Source of the DNA: an uncultured Bacteroidales bacterium
Lineage (GTDB): Bacteria > Bacteroidota > Bacteroidia > Bacteroidales > WCHB1-69
Assembly: GCA_900321845.1 (NCBI GenBank)
Contig: ONXT01000184.1
Location: 1 to 23,698 of the forward strand
Length of the DNA stretch: 23,698 nt
Reading direction: 5' to 3'
Position 1 is the first letter of the stretch. Each line of letters begins with the position of its first letter. The notes under the pieces were generated by a model. It made no database searches, had not been told where the DNA came from, and saw nothing but the letters and a program-made list of their open reading frames with translations. The translations under genes and the position numbers were made by a program. Below are positions 8,525 through 16,646 of this stretch, one piece after another.

Positions 8525-8571
8525 GTTTTAACTCTTTCGATGTGCTCCAAAGGAACTTATTCGCTTAAAAC
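8525..8571 (-). other. Inverted-repeat structure between the secreted protein gene and ettA
   Basis: GTTTTAA (8525-8531) and TTAAAAC (8565-8571) are perfect inverted arms. Inside them 8544-8548 and 8552-8556 form a second five-pair stem with one G-U pair on the minus-strand RNA and a three-base loop. It fills most of the 70-base gap. It could be a terminator for the upstream gene or leader structure for ettA; there is no strong T tract. Confidence 0.3.
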
Positions 8572-9741
8572 TCAGTCTCTTCCTACCCAAACGACTTCAT
8601 ACCAGATGTAGCCTTTGATGATGACTTCTTTAAAGTAAACATTATCAACTTTGAAATAGGCACGGCCGTCGAGGTTGAGGTATTCGTAGGTGCTGGGCAG
8701 TTCAGCGATGCGTGCTCCGATAGGAGGTGCAACGACTTGATAGCCATGCTGATTGTGACCGGTGTAAGGTTTGTAGAAGGTTCCATCGTCGTAGTAGTAG
8801 TTCACGTCTTGATAAACGATGATAATCGGATGCCATGTGTGGAAGAGGTTATAGGCGATAATTGCACCAAGCGGGGGACGGCAGATGATGTAGCGGCCAT
8901 CGACATAGCGGCAGAAGTGGCTGTTATAGAAGTAGTAGGGTCTGTTGTTGTAATATACGGGGCGTGCATGCGATGGAATGTGCGTGTAATGGTTACCGAA
9001 GCCGTGGCTATTGGGGTGCGTGTATGGATGGTAGCCGAGCTTTTCGTCACCGATGCTTTCACCATTGTTGTTCTTGCCATCGGCGTTGTTTGTACGTGCG
9101 GAGGGGGCTAATTGCGGTTTTGCTTCGCCTTTGTCGTTGTACCCGCGCTTTGCGTTGTCGTCTGTCGCTGTAGTGCGGTCAGCGGGAGTTTTGTCGGTTC
9201 CGGCAGCAGTAGTGGCGGGAGTTTTGTTGGTTGAGGTGGTAGAAGTAGCCGGAGTTTTGCTGGTTGTGGTAGAGGGGGTGGTTGGTTTTGTAGTGGAATT
9301 GTTGTCCTTTGAAGTGCTGTTGTTGTTTGTAGCAGTGGGCTTTTTCCCGGTTTGATTGTTTGTAGTAGTGGGTTTCGTATTCGTATTCGGATTCTTGTTA
9401 GTAGTGGTGGAGGTTGTGGCGGGCTTGGAAGTCTGGTGATTGTCTTTTGCCGCACTGTTGTTGTTGGAGGGGCGGGAGGTGCTGGTCGAGTTGTTGTTTC
9501 TCTGAATGTCTTGAGCTTTTTGGTAACTGCTGTTGGCTTTGTTGAGTTGCGTGTCGCCTTTCTTATTCTGGCGGTCAGCTTGAGGATTTGTATAGGTCTT
9601 GTTTTCAGTGGGCTTTTGCGTAGTGGTTGTTTTGGATGTGCTGTTGTTTTTTCCAGACTCGGTTTTGGAAACTTGAGCTAAGGCATCTGTCGAAAAGCCG
9701 ATGAGGCAGATGCAGAACAGCATAAGAATAAATTTTTTCAT
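8572..9741 (-). CDS. Secreted Thr/Asn/Lys-rich low-complexity protein with Tyr-rich C-terminal domain
   Basis: The function is unknown. The 389-residue protein starts with a signal peptide (MKKFILMLFCICLIGFSTDA, cleavage near LAQ at 23). Residues 25-235 are low complexity, rich in T, N, K, S and P, probably disordered, and include three 11-residue repeats (161-193). From about 236 the composition changes to a compact H- and Y-rich region: repeated YYNN, YYFYNS, YYYDDGTFYKPY and a PPxGAxIAxLP segment (339-349) ending in a Tyr/Trp-rich strand region. This pattern resembles secreted proteins I associate with DUF6515, from memory and unverified. A segment around 292-310 (GAIIAYNLFHTWHPIIIVY) is hydrophobic. 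It would be exported to the periplasm or surface. It is downstream of uxs by 57 bases with no clear promoter box. Confidence 0.8.
   Translation of the reverse strand: MKKFILMLFCICLIGFSTDALAQVSKTESGKNNSTSKTTTTQKPTENKTYTNPQADRQNKKGDTQLNKANSSYQKAQDIQRNNNSTSTSRPSNNNSAAKDNHQTSKPATTSTTTNKNPNTNTKPTTTNNQTGKKPTATNNNSTSKDNNSTTKPTTPSTTTSKTPATSTTSTNKTPATTAAGTDKTPADRTTATDDNAKRGYNDKGEAKPQLAPSARTNNADGKNNNGESIGDEKLGYHPYTHPNSHGFGNHYTHIPSHARPVYYNNRPYYFYNSHFCRYVDGRYIICRPPLGAIIAYNLFHTWHPIIIVYQDVNYYYDDGTFYKPYTGHNQHGYQVVAPPIGARIAELPSTYEYLNLDGRAYFKVDNVYFKEVIIKGYIWYEVVWVGRD
9163..9261 (-). repeat. Three tandem 33-base repeats within the secreted protein gene
   Basis: The octamer GGAGTTTT recurs on the plus strand at 9185, 9218 and 9251, an exact 33-base period. 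In protein this gives SKTPATSTTST, NKTPATTAAGT and DKTPADRTTAT. The unit is a multiple of three, so copy-number change would keep the frame. Confidence 0.8.
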
Positions 9742-9798
9742 ATCGGTTGTTTTTTTATGGTTAATAAATGTCGTTTAATGGCTTGCGAAGGTTCATCA

Positions 9799-10734
9799 TC
9801 ACAGGTTCAATTTTTTAAAATAGTCGATGGTTTTCAGAAGTCCTTCGCGCAATTGAACGGTGGGTTCCCAATGGAGGATTTCCTTGGCCTTGTCAATGAT
9901 GGGTTGGCGTTGTGTGGGGTCGTCGGCGACGGCGGGCTGATAAACGATTTTTGATTTTGAGCCGGTGAGTTCAATCACCATTTCAGCTAATTGCCTGATA
10001 GTAAATTCGTTCGGATTCCCGATATTGATGGGACCAGTCACGGAATCATCCGTGTTCATCATCCGGATCATGGCTTCAATCAAATCATCGCAATAGCAGA
10101 AGCTGCGCGTCTGTTCACCGTTTCCATATATTGTAATATCTTCATTATGAAGTGCTTGCATAATAAAGTTGGATACTACGCGACCATCTTTCGGGTGCAT
10201 GTTGGGACCGTAAGTGTTGAAAATACGTATCACCTTGATTTTCACTTTGTTTTGACGATGATAGTCGAAGAAGAGGGTTTCGGCGCAGCGTTTTCCTTCA
10301 TCGTAGCAGGAGCGGAGTCCGATGGGATTCACGTTTCCCCAATACTCTTCGGGCTGCGGATGAAGGTTCGGGTCGCCATAGATTTCGCTGGTGGACGCCT
10401 GCAGGATTTTGGCGTTGATGCGCTTGGCCAACCCCAGCATATTGATGGCACCCATCACGGAGGTTTTCACTGTTTTGATGGGGTTGTACTGGTAATGAAT
10501 CGGGGAGGCAGGGCAGGCGAGGTTGTAGATCTCATCCACTTCCAAGTAAATCGGCTGAATCACATCGTGACGAATCAACTCGAAATTGGGATTTTTCATC
10601 AGATGGATGATATTCTGTTTGTTGCCGGTAAAGTAATTATCTACGCACACCACCTCATTCCCTTCGTTCAGTAGTCTTTCGCAAAGATGAGAACCGAGAA
10701 ATCCAGCGCCGCCCGTTACAAGTATTCTTTTCAT
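9799..10734 (-). CDS. uxs: UDP-glucuronate decarboxylase (UDP-xylose synthase)
   Basis: The enzyme converts UDP-glucuronate to UDP-xylose by NAD-dependent oxidation, decarboxylation and reduction. It is a 311-residue short-chain dehydrogenase of the extended type. It has the nucleotide-binding GGAGFLG at 8-14, STSEIYGDP (114-122) holding the catalytic Thr/Ser/Glu, and the YxxxK pair Y144 and K148 in SCYDEGKR. FNTYGPNM and the C-terminal NPNEF and DDPTQRQPI segments are typical of UXS rather than of dTDP-glucose dehydratases. It starts 6 bases after the ugd stop, so substrate and product genes are in one operon. The likely use is UDP-xylose for surface polysaccharide. A related C4 epimerase or UDP-apiose synthase is possible but less likely. 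Confidence 0.9.
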   Translation of the reverse strand: MKRILVTGGAGFLGSHLCERLLNEGNEVVCVDNYFTGNKQNIIHLMKNPNFELIRHDVIQPIYLEVDEIYNLACPASPIHYQYNPIKTVKTSVMGAINMLGLAKRINAKILQASTSEIYGDPNLHPQPEEYWGNVNPIGLRSCYDEGKRCAETLFFDYHRQNKVKIKVIRIFNTYGPNMHPKDGRVVSNFIMQALHNEDITIYGNGEQTRSFCYCDDLIEAMIRMMNTDDSVTGPINIGNPNEFTIRQLAEMVIELTGSKSKIVYQPAVADDPTQRQPIIDKAKEILHWEPTVQLREGLLKTIDYFKKLNL

Positions 10735-10740
10735 AGTTGA

Positions 10741-12054
10741 TTATTTACCGATAGCAAAGTAATCGAATCCATTGGAATGCACCTCTTCGGGGTTGAAGAT
10801 GTTTCTTCCATCGAAAATCACGGCTTTCTTCATCAGCGATTTTAGTTTGGGGAAATCGACGATGCGGAATTCGGGCCACTCCGTAACCAAAAGGAGTGCA
10901 TCGGCACCGGTGGCCGTTTCGTAGAGGTTGTTGCAGTAGGTGATGCTGTCGCCAATGCGGCGGTAGCACTCCGCCATGGCGGTCGGGTCGAAGGCTTTCA
11001 CTTCGCACTCGGCTTCCAACAGCTTGTCAATCAGCGTCAAAGCGGGAGCCTCGCGCATGTCGTCGGTATTGGGTTTGAAGGAAAGACCCAAAATGGCAAT
11101 GGTTTTTCCCTTCAGGTCGTCATGGTAGTATTTCTTTACTTTTTCAAAAAGAACGCCTTTTTGATGGAAGTTGACATCCTCCACCGCTTTCAGGATTTGC
11201 AGAGATTGTCCGTTTTCTTCTGCGGTTTTGATGAGGGCTTTCACGTCTTTCGGGAAGCAGGAGCCGCCATAGCCGATGCCGGGATAGAGGAATTTGCCAC
11301 CGATGCGGGTGTCGCTGCCGATTCCTTTGCGCACCATATCGACATTGGCGCCCACCCGTTCGCAGAGGTTGGCGATTTCGTTCATAAAGCTGATGCGTGT
11401 GGCGAGCATGGCATTGGCGGCATACTTGATCATCTCCGCCGATGGAATGTCGGTGATGATGACCTGATGGCCGTTGAGAATGAAGGGACGGTAAATCAAT
11501 TCCAGGATTTTGCGTGCATGGTCGCTTTCAACGCCGCAAACCACGCGGTCGGGGTGCATGAAGTCGTTGACGGCACTGCCCTCTTTCAGGAATTCGGGGT
11601 TGGAAGCCACATCGAATTCAACCTTCACTCCGCGTTTCGCCAGCTCCTCGTTAATCGTGTTTTTCACCTTTTGAGCCGTGCCAACGGGAACCGTACTCTT
11701 GGTAACGACTAACAGATATTTTTTGATATTTTGGCCGATGGTGCGTGCCACGTCCAGAACATATTGTAAATCAGCACTTCCATCTTCGTCTGGAGGGGTG
11801 CCGACCGCAGAAAAGACCACTTCTACGTCGTTAATCACGTCCGCAAGATTGGTTGTAAACCGTAATCTTTGATTGTTGATGTTCTTTTCCAGCAGGGCGG
11901 GAAGTCCCGGTTCGAAAATCGGGGATTTCGCTTGCCGCAACATGGCAATTTTCTTCTCATCCACATCTACGCAGGTTACAGTAAATCCCATTTCGGAAAA
12001 GCATACGCCCGTAACCAATCCGACGTATCCCGTGCCAACGATAGCAATATTCAT
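10741..12054 (-). CDS. ugd: UDP-glucose 6-dehydrogenase
   Basis: Ugd oxidises UDP-glucose to UDP-glucuronate in two NAD-dependent steps in the cytoplasm. The 437-residue protein has an N-terminal Rossmann motif GTGYVGLVTG (7-16), the central TKSTVPVGT (118-126) and NPEFLKEGSA (152-161). The active-site cysteine is C266 in GYGGSCFPKD, and a C-terminal UDP-binding domain contains GLSFKPNTDDMREAPA. Length and motifs fit the family fully. It starts 40 bases after rodA behind a -7-like box, and is followed after 6 bases by uxs, giving UDP-glucose to UDP-glucuronate to UDP-xylose. GDP-mannose dehydrogenase is a relative, but the sequence fits Ugd better. Confidence 0.95.
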   Translation of the reverse strand: MNIAIVGTGYVGLVTGVCFSEMGFTVTCVDVDEKKIAMLRQAKSPIFEPGLPALLEKNINNQRLRFTTNLADVINDVEVVFSAVGTPPDEDGSADLQYVLDVARTIGQNIKKYLLVVTKSTVPVGTAQKVKNTINEELAKRGVKVEFDVASNPEFLKEGSAVNDFMHPDRVVCGVESDHARKILELIYRPFILNGHQVIITDIPSAEMIKYAANAMLATRISFMNEIANLCERVGANVDMVRKGIGSDTRIGGKFLYPGIGYGGSCFPKDVKALIKTAEENGQSLQILKAVEDVNFHQKGVLFEKVKKYYHDDLKGKTIAILGLSFKPNTDDMREAPALTLIDKLLEAECEVKAFDPTAMAECYRRIGDSITYCNNLYETATGADALLLVTEWPEFRIVDFPKLKSLMKKAVIFDGRNIFNPEEVHSNGFDYFAIGK

Positions 12055-12077
12055 AGTTGTTATTATTTTTTAGGTTG

Positions 12078-12085
12078 CAAAGTTA
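12078..12085 (-). promoter_or_regulatory. Candidate -7 box for ugd-uxs
   Basis: Minus-strand TAACTTTG fits TAnnTTTG exactly, 23 bases before the ugd start. It lies in the 40-base gap after rodA. No clear -33 TTTG is found at the expected distance, and that region would be inside the rodA coding end. Confidence 0.5.
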
Positions 12086-12094
12086 CAAAATTTG

Positions 12095-13357
12095 TCAGTA
12101 CTCTGCGCTTAATTTTAAAAAGGTGAAAATCAGTAGAGTAAAGCCCAGCATGGAGGATCCTCCGTAACTGATGAGGGGAAGCGGGATGCCGATGACGGGG
12201 ATTAGTCCGATGGTCATCCCGATATTGATGAAGAGATGGAAAAAGATGATGGAAGCGACTCCGTAGCCGTAGATTCGTGTGAAGTCGGTTCTCGCCTTCT
12301 CAGAAAGCACGATGATCCTGATTACCATAGTGAGATACAATCCGATGAGGATGATGCTACCTAAGAAGCCGAACTCTTCGCCGATGCTGCAAAAGATGAA
12401 GTCGGTGCGTTGTTCGGGCACGAAATTGAGTTTGGTTTGCGTTCCGTGCAGATAGCCTTTGCCGACAAAGCCGCCTGAGCCGATGGCGATTTTCGACTGG
12501 TTGAGGTTGAAGTCGGCGCCCTTCGGGTCCACGCTTTTCCCGAAAATAGTGTCAATGCGTTGACGTTGATGCGGTTGCAGAATTTGTGTGTAGGCAAAGT
12601 TGACTGCGAAAACGAACAGCACAAAAGAGCCGTACACAACAAAGTTGCGGATGATTTTTTTAGTGTTTCCATTATTGAAAACACAGGCGACAATCAGCAG
12701 CACGGTGAGGCAGGCGATTGCATATAACTCATTGAATTTTATTGTAATAACGAAAACAAAAATGGCTAAAATTCCAAGAAGAATCAGACCGGTGTTGAAT
12801 CCTTCCCGGTAGAAAAGGATGATGAACGAGAAGAAAACGAGGGCAGAGCCGGTGTCTTTTTGGAGAATGGCGATGGCGGCGGGAATCAGGATGAGCCCGA
12901 ATGCGAAAAACCACTGCGTGCGGCGTTCCAAGGAGGTTTTCCCTTGGCTGAAAAACTTAGCCAGCATGAGTGCCGTGGCGAATTTGGCCAGCTCAATCGG
13001 CTGGAAAGTGAAACTTCCGATTCTAATCCAGGACTTGGCGCCGTTGATGTCGGCACCGAAAAAGACAACCAGTAGAATCAGCCCCATACAGACTATGTAG
13101 ATGATGCCCGCGTAGGTTTGGAAGATGTTGCTGTCGATGAGCAGAATGATTACTCCGACAACGGCGGAAACCAATATCCAAAGCAGTTGGCGCCCGTAGA
13201 AATCGGTGAGGTCGAAAGTGCGTACTTCCGCCAATGCATCGTAGGTGGAGGAGTAGATGGCCAACCATCCGATGAACACGAGCGCAGCATAAATCATCAG
13301 CAGATATTTGTCTGCGCCCTTCGTAAATCTCGACTTGTTCTCAATGCCCGGATACAT
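12095..13357 (-). CDS. rodA: RodA, SEDS-family peptidoglycan glycosyltransferase of the elongasome
   Basis: RodA polymerises glycan strands from lipid II in the inner membrane, working with the transpeptidase PBP2 during cell elongation. The 420-residue protein has about ten hydrophobic spans, starting near residue 18 (YLLMIYAALVFIGWLAIYSS). The conserved large periplasmic region reads IAIGSGGFVGKGYLHGTQ, then FVPEQRTDFIFCSIGEEFGFLG, which carries the invariant Asp of SEDS proteins. The C-terminal PLPLISYGGSSMLGF is also diagnostic. It begins 3 bases after mrdA, the usual order for this pair, and closes the seven-gene run. FtsW is the main alternative, but the neighbouring PBP2 favours RodA. 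Confidence 0.95.
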   Translation of the reverse strand: MYPGIENKSRFTKGADKYLLMIYAALVFIGWLAIYSSTYDALAEVRTFDLTDFYGRQLLWILVSAVVGVIILLIDSNIFQTYAGIIYIVCMGLILLVVFFGADINGAKSWIRIGSFTFQPIELAKFATALMLAKFFSQGKTSLERRTQWFFAFGLILIPAAIAILQKDTGSALVFFSFIILFYREGFNTGLILLGILAIFVFVITIKFNELYAIACLTVLLIVACVFNNGNTKKIIRNFVVYGSFVLFVFAVNFAYTQILQPHQRQRIDTIFGKSVDPKGADFNLNQSKIAIGSGGFVGKGYLHGTQTKLNFVPEQRTDFIFCSIGEEFGFLGSIILIGLYLTMVIRIIVLSEKARTDFTRIYGYGVASIIFFHLFINIGMTIGLIPVIGIPLPLISYGGSSMLGFTLLIFTFLKLSAEY

Positions 13358-13360
13358 GGC

Positions 13361-15199
13361 CTAATCTTCGGTTTTGGTTGGTTTATTGTTGGTTTTGATG
13401 AAGTGAGTGGAAATCATCCGTTGTTCCAAGTCGGTGCGTTTGACTTCACGGTTGAGGTAATACTCAATGATGAGGCTGGCGATGGGACAGGCGTAAGAGG
13501 CACCCCACCCACCGTTTTCAACGAGGACAAACACAGCGATTTGAGGATCTTCGATGGGGGCGAAGCAGGCGAAAACGGAGTGGTCGGCGCCGTGCGGATT
13601 CTGTGCGGTGCCTGTCTTGCCCGCAATCGTAATACCGTCAATCTTTGCGCCGGTGGCCGTTCCGTGGAGAACCGCCAATCGCATGCCCTCAATTACGGGG
13701 TTGAAATACCTTGATTCGATGCCACTCTCCATCCGTTGCGTGTAGCGCATGTTGGGCGTTTGCTTGTCGCCGATGCAGCGCACCACGTGAGGCCTGTAGT
13801 AGTAGCCTTTGTTGGCGATGATGGCGATCAAGTTGGCCATCTGTAGCGGTGTGGCTCCCACTTCGCCCTGCCCGATGCCCATGGAAACGATGTAGTTGCC
13901 GTTCCAATGGTTCTTGTATTTCTTGTTGAAGTATTCGACGCTGGGGATGATGCCTTTGGATTCGTATGGAAGGTCGGTGTTGAATTTCTGACCGAAGCCC
14001 AACCTTGTGATGTGGTTTCGCCAGGCCTGGTATCCTTCCTGAACGGAGTGGTAGCGGTGGTTGGAGACGGTGTTGTAGAAAGCGCGGCAGAAGTAGGTGT
14101 TGCAGGAGTGCTGAACGCCGCTCACCAGATTGGTTGCGCCGCTGTGGTGGCATCCAATTACGTGATTTCCAATGGAATAGCCGCCTCCACAGCTATAGAT
14201 GGTGTATTCGGTGAGCACGCCTTCCTGTTCGGCAATCAAGCCGTTGGCCAGCTTGAAGGTGGAGCCAGGGGGATAGCAGGCTTTCAGTGCACGGTTGAAC
14301 AGCGGGAGGTTAACGGAATCGGTATAGAGTTTGGAGTAGTTTTTGCTGCGGCTTTTCCCTACAAGCAGATTCGGGTCGTAGCTGGGGGAGGAGACGATGC
14401 AGAGGATTTCCCCTGTTTTGGGCTCGATGGCGACGATACTTCCCTTCTTGCCCTCCATCAGTTTCTCGCCATATTCTTGCAGGGCGATATCCAAAGTGCT
14501 CCACAGGTTTTCACCCGGCACGGCCCGCACATCCTCCTCGCCGTTTTTGTAGGAGCCCTGTTCGCGGTTGTGTACATCGACCAAAACCATCCGTTTGCCT
14601 TTCTGTCCCCGCAGTTCCTCTTCGTAGGATTTCTCGATCCCACTGATTCCGATGTAATCGCCTAATTGATAATACGTTTCCTCTTTCAATTGCTCTTCCG
14701 TGATTTCACCGATATAGCCCAAAATGTGCGCCGCAACGGGAATCGGATAGGAGCGGAGAATACGGCTTTCGACATAGAAGCCGGGGAATTTGTGCATTTT
14801 TTCCTGCAAATAGCCATAGTCTTCCTTCGACATCTGCTGTTCGATGATGGAGGGCAGAATTGGAGAATACACCTTGGCCTTTTCCAGTCGCTTGATCAGC
14901 TCCTCTTTTTCGATTTCCAAGATGTTGCAAAGGTCGAAGGTATCGAAAGCCTGAATGTTCTTGGGGATGGCCATCAGGTTATAGACCACTTCATTGGCAA
15001 CGATAAGCGAGTCGTTCCGGTCGTAAATCAAGCCACGGGGCGGGGTGACCATGATTTCGCGGATGGCGTTGGCGGCTGCGCGGTCCTTGTAGGTTTGGTC
15101 CACCACTTGCAACCCGAACAAACGAATCACATATACCGCCATTATCAGCAGCATAACTAAAATGATGATGACCTTTCGTTGTTGGAAGAGCGGATTCAT
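13361..15199 (-). CDS. mrdA: Penicillin-binding protein 2, elongation transpeptidase
   Basis: PBP2 cross-links new peptidoglycan during elongation in complex with RodA. The 612-residue protein has one N-terminal membrane anchor (about 9-32) and a pedestal domain with VTPPRGLIYDRND (51-63). The transpeptidase domain carries nucleophile S313 with K316 (PPGSTFKLANG), the SxN triad at 365-367 (SCN) and the KTG triad at 528-530. Cysteines at 337, 350 and 366 near the active site may be structural. The ATG overlaps the last base of the upstream polyprenyl synthase stop (TAATG arrangement), which suggests translational coupling. Upstream genes are not mreB, mreC or mreD, which often precede this pair in Bacteroidota. 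Confidence 0.96.
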   Translation of the reverse strand: MNPLFQQRKVIIILVMLLIMAVYVIRLFGLQVVDQTYKDRAAANAIREIMVTPPRGLIYDRNDSLIVANEVVYNLMAIPKNIQAFDTFDLCNILEIEKEELIKRLEKAKVYSPILPSIIEQQMSKEDYGYLQEKMHKFPGFYVESRILRSYPIPVAAHILGYIGEITEEQLKEETYYQLGDYIGISGIEKSYEEELRGQKGKRMVLVDVHNREQGSYKNGEEDVRAVPGENLWSTLDIALQEYGEKLMEGKKGSIVAIEPKTGEILCIVSSPSYDPNLLVGKSRSKNYSKLYTDSVNLPLFNRALKACYPPGSTFKLANGLIAEQEGVLTEYTIYSCGGGYSIGNHVIGCHHSGATNLVSGVQHSCNTYFCRAFYNTVSNHRYHSVQEGYQAWRNHITRLGFGQKFNTDLPYESKGIIPSVEYFNKKYKNHWNGNYIVSMGIGQGEVGATPLQMANLIAIIANKGYYYRPHVVRCIGDKQTPNMRYTQRMESGIESRYFNPVIEGMRLAVLHGTATGAKIDGITIAGKTGTAQNPHGADHSVFACFAPIEDPQIAVFVLVENGGWGASYACPIASLIIEYYLNREVKRTDLEQRMISTHFIKTNNKPTKTED

Positions 15200-16161
15200 T
15201 ATTTGATGCGTCTACTCAATTCGACAGCCAAGTCCTTGAAAATGTTTTTTTTAGAATCGGAAATTTGGATTTTGTCCAATTCGATGAAGGCTTGTTGGAG
15301 GAGTTCCTCGATTTTATTTTCCGTTTTTTCTTTGATTTTCAATTTGTTAAAAATAGAGGAAACGGCTTGGAACTTCTCCTCTTCGTCGAAATCGGTGGAG
15401 GAGAAGAGGCGGAGTAGTTCTTTTCGGGAAGATTCATCGGCCTCCTCCAAAGCGCGGAGGTAGAGGTAGGTTTTTTTGTTTTCACGGATGTCGCCGCCGA
15501 TTTTTTTCCCGAAAACGGCCTTGTCGCCATATACATCCAGCAGGTCGTCTTTCAGTTGGAAGGCGAGACCGATGGAGATGCCGAATTGATAGATGGCCTC
15601 CTGCGCTTCTTTCGGGGCATCTGAAATCATTGCGCCGGCTTTGAGGCAGGCGGCGAGGAGCACGGCGGTTTTGAAACGAATCATGTAGAGGTAATCCTCG
15701 ATGGAAACGTGGTCGCAGGTTTCAAAATCAAGGTCGTACTGTTGGCCTTCGCAGATTTCCACGGAAGTTTGAGCGAATAGTTTGGTGAGTTTCACTACGT
15801 TTTCCGCTGAAATGGGCGTGTCAAGCATCTCAATCAGGGCCATATTAGCGAGCGCATCGCCGGAGAGGATGGCGATATTGCCGTTCCACTGCTTATATAC
15901 CGTGGGCTTTCCCCTGCGGATGGGCGCATCGTCCATAATGTCGTCGTGGATGAGCGTGAAATTGTGAAGCATTTCAAAGGCCGCGGCCGGATAGACCGCT
16001 TTTTCAATATCCCCACCGAAGGCTTCAGTCGCCATCAGAACGAGACGCGGACGCAGGCGCTTCCCGCCTTGCGACAGCGTGTAGAGAATGGGCTGGTACA
16101 GATTCGCGGGTTCGCGTTTCTCTAAAACCTTTGCAAAAAGCTCCTCAATGTTTTGCTTCAT
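15199..16161 (-). CDS. Polyprenyl diphosphate synthase (trans type)
   Basis: The enzyme condenses isopentenyl diphosphate onto allylic diphosphates to build linear trans-prenyl chains. The 320-residue protein contains GGKRLRPRL (32-40), the first aspartate-rich motif DDIMD (73-77), GDALANMA (101-108) and the second motif DDLLD (205-209). The first motif lacks the two-residue insert of E. coli IspA, and F68 lies five residues before it, a position where an aromatic residue tends to limit products to about C20. The product is therefore more likely geranylgeranyl-size than long-chain, but this is inference. It starts 24 bases after the small unknown gene and overlaps mrdA by one base. It is not the cis-type synthase that makes undecaprenyl diphosphate. 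Confidence 0.9.
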   Translation of the reverse strand: MKQNIEELFAKVLEKREPANLYQPILYTLSQGGKRLRPRLVLMATEAFGGDIEKAVYPAAAFEMLHNFTLIHDDIMDDAPIRRGKPTVYKQWNGNIAILSGDALANMALIEMLDTPISAENVVKLTKLFAQTSVEICEGQQYDLDFETCDHVSIEDYLYMIRFKTAVLLAACLKAGAMISDAPKEAQEAIYQFGISIGLAFQLKDDLLDVYGDKAVFGKKIGGDIRENKKTYLYLRALEEADESSRKELLRLFSSTDFDEEEKFQAVSSIFNKLKIKEKTENKIEELLQQAFIELDKIQISDSKKNIFKDLAVELSRRIK

Positions 16162-16185
16162 CTATCTTTCGTTGTTAAAAATCAA

Positions 16186-16635
16186 TCAATCGTTCAGTTG
16201 TTTTGTTCTCACTTCTTCCTGCTTCAATATGGCTGCGCGGTCGGCGGTTTCAAATTGCGGTTTCACCTCAATGTCCGTCCACAACTCGTTCTCATTGCGC
16301 AGTTCCACATTGTCGGTCAGCAGCGAAAAAGAGTAAGCCGCACTGTCGGAATCTTCCAAAGTTGAATTTTTTATCAATTGATAAACTTCGTTAAGATTCT
16401 GATAACTAATTAATTGGATGGAAAGATTCTCGCTTTCCACATAGAAGTTGAGCGTAAACTCCTCGTCTTGGTCGTTGGTGCAGCGTTCCAACAGCGAGAT
16501 CAGGAGATTGGCGGCGGAAGAGATGACGCCGAATTGGTTCTCCAAGTGGAACTTGTCGCAGAGGTTCTCTACGGCTCCGAGCGCTCTCGTCTGCGCATCT
16601 TCTAACGTAAGTCTTTGTAATTCAATATTGTACAT
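16186..16635 (-). CDS. Small cytoplasmic protein of unknown function between DUF4175 and the prenyl synthase
   Basis: I do not recognise a characterised family. The 149-residue protein has no signal peptide or membrane span and is acidic. Its pattern (a helix with NLCDKFHLENQFGVISSAANLLISLLERC, then strand-like FTLNFYVESENLSIQLISY, then FSLLTDNVELRNENELWTDIEV) recalls the GHKL/anti-sigma kinase fold, but the usual ATP-binding glycine boxes are not evident. It could be a degenerate member or a chance resemblance. The C-terminal 30 residues are charged and probably flexible. It follows the DUF4175 gene by 11 bases and precedes the prenyl synthase by 24, so it is translated from the same message. 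Confidence 0.75.
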   Translation of the reverse strand: MYNIELQRLTLEDAQTRALGAVENLCDKFHLENQFGVISSAANLLISLLERCTNDQDEEFTLNFYVESENLSIQLISYQNLNEVYQLIKNSTLEDSDSAAYSFSLLTDNVELRNENELWTDIEVKPQFETADRAAILKQEEVRTKQLND

Positions 16636-16646
16636 ATTGTTCTGAT

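Noticed and set aside
8572..9741. Possible CRISPR-like or phage tail-fibre repeat in the low-complexity gene
   Set aside because: The repeats are in-frame coding units without spacers, and the product has a signal peptide, so it is a secreted low-complexity protein.
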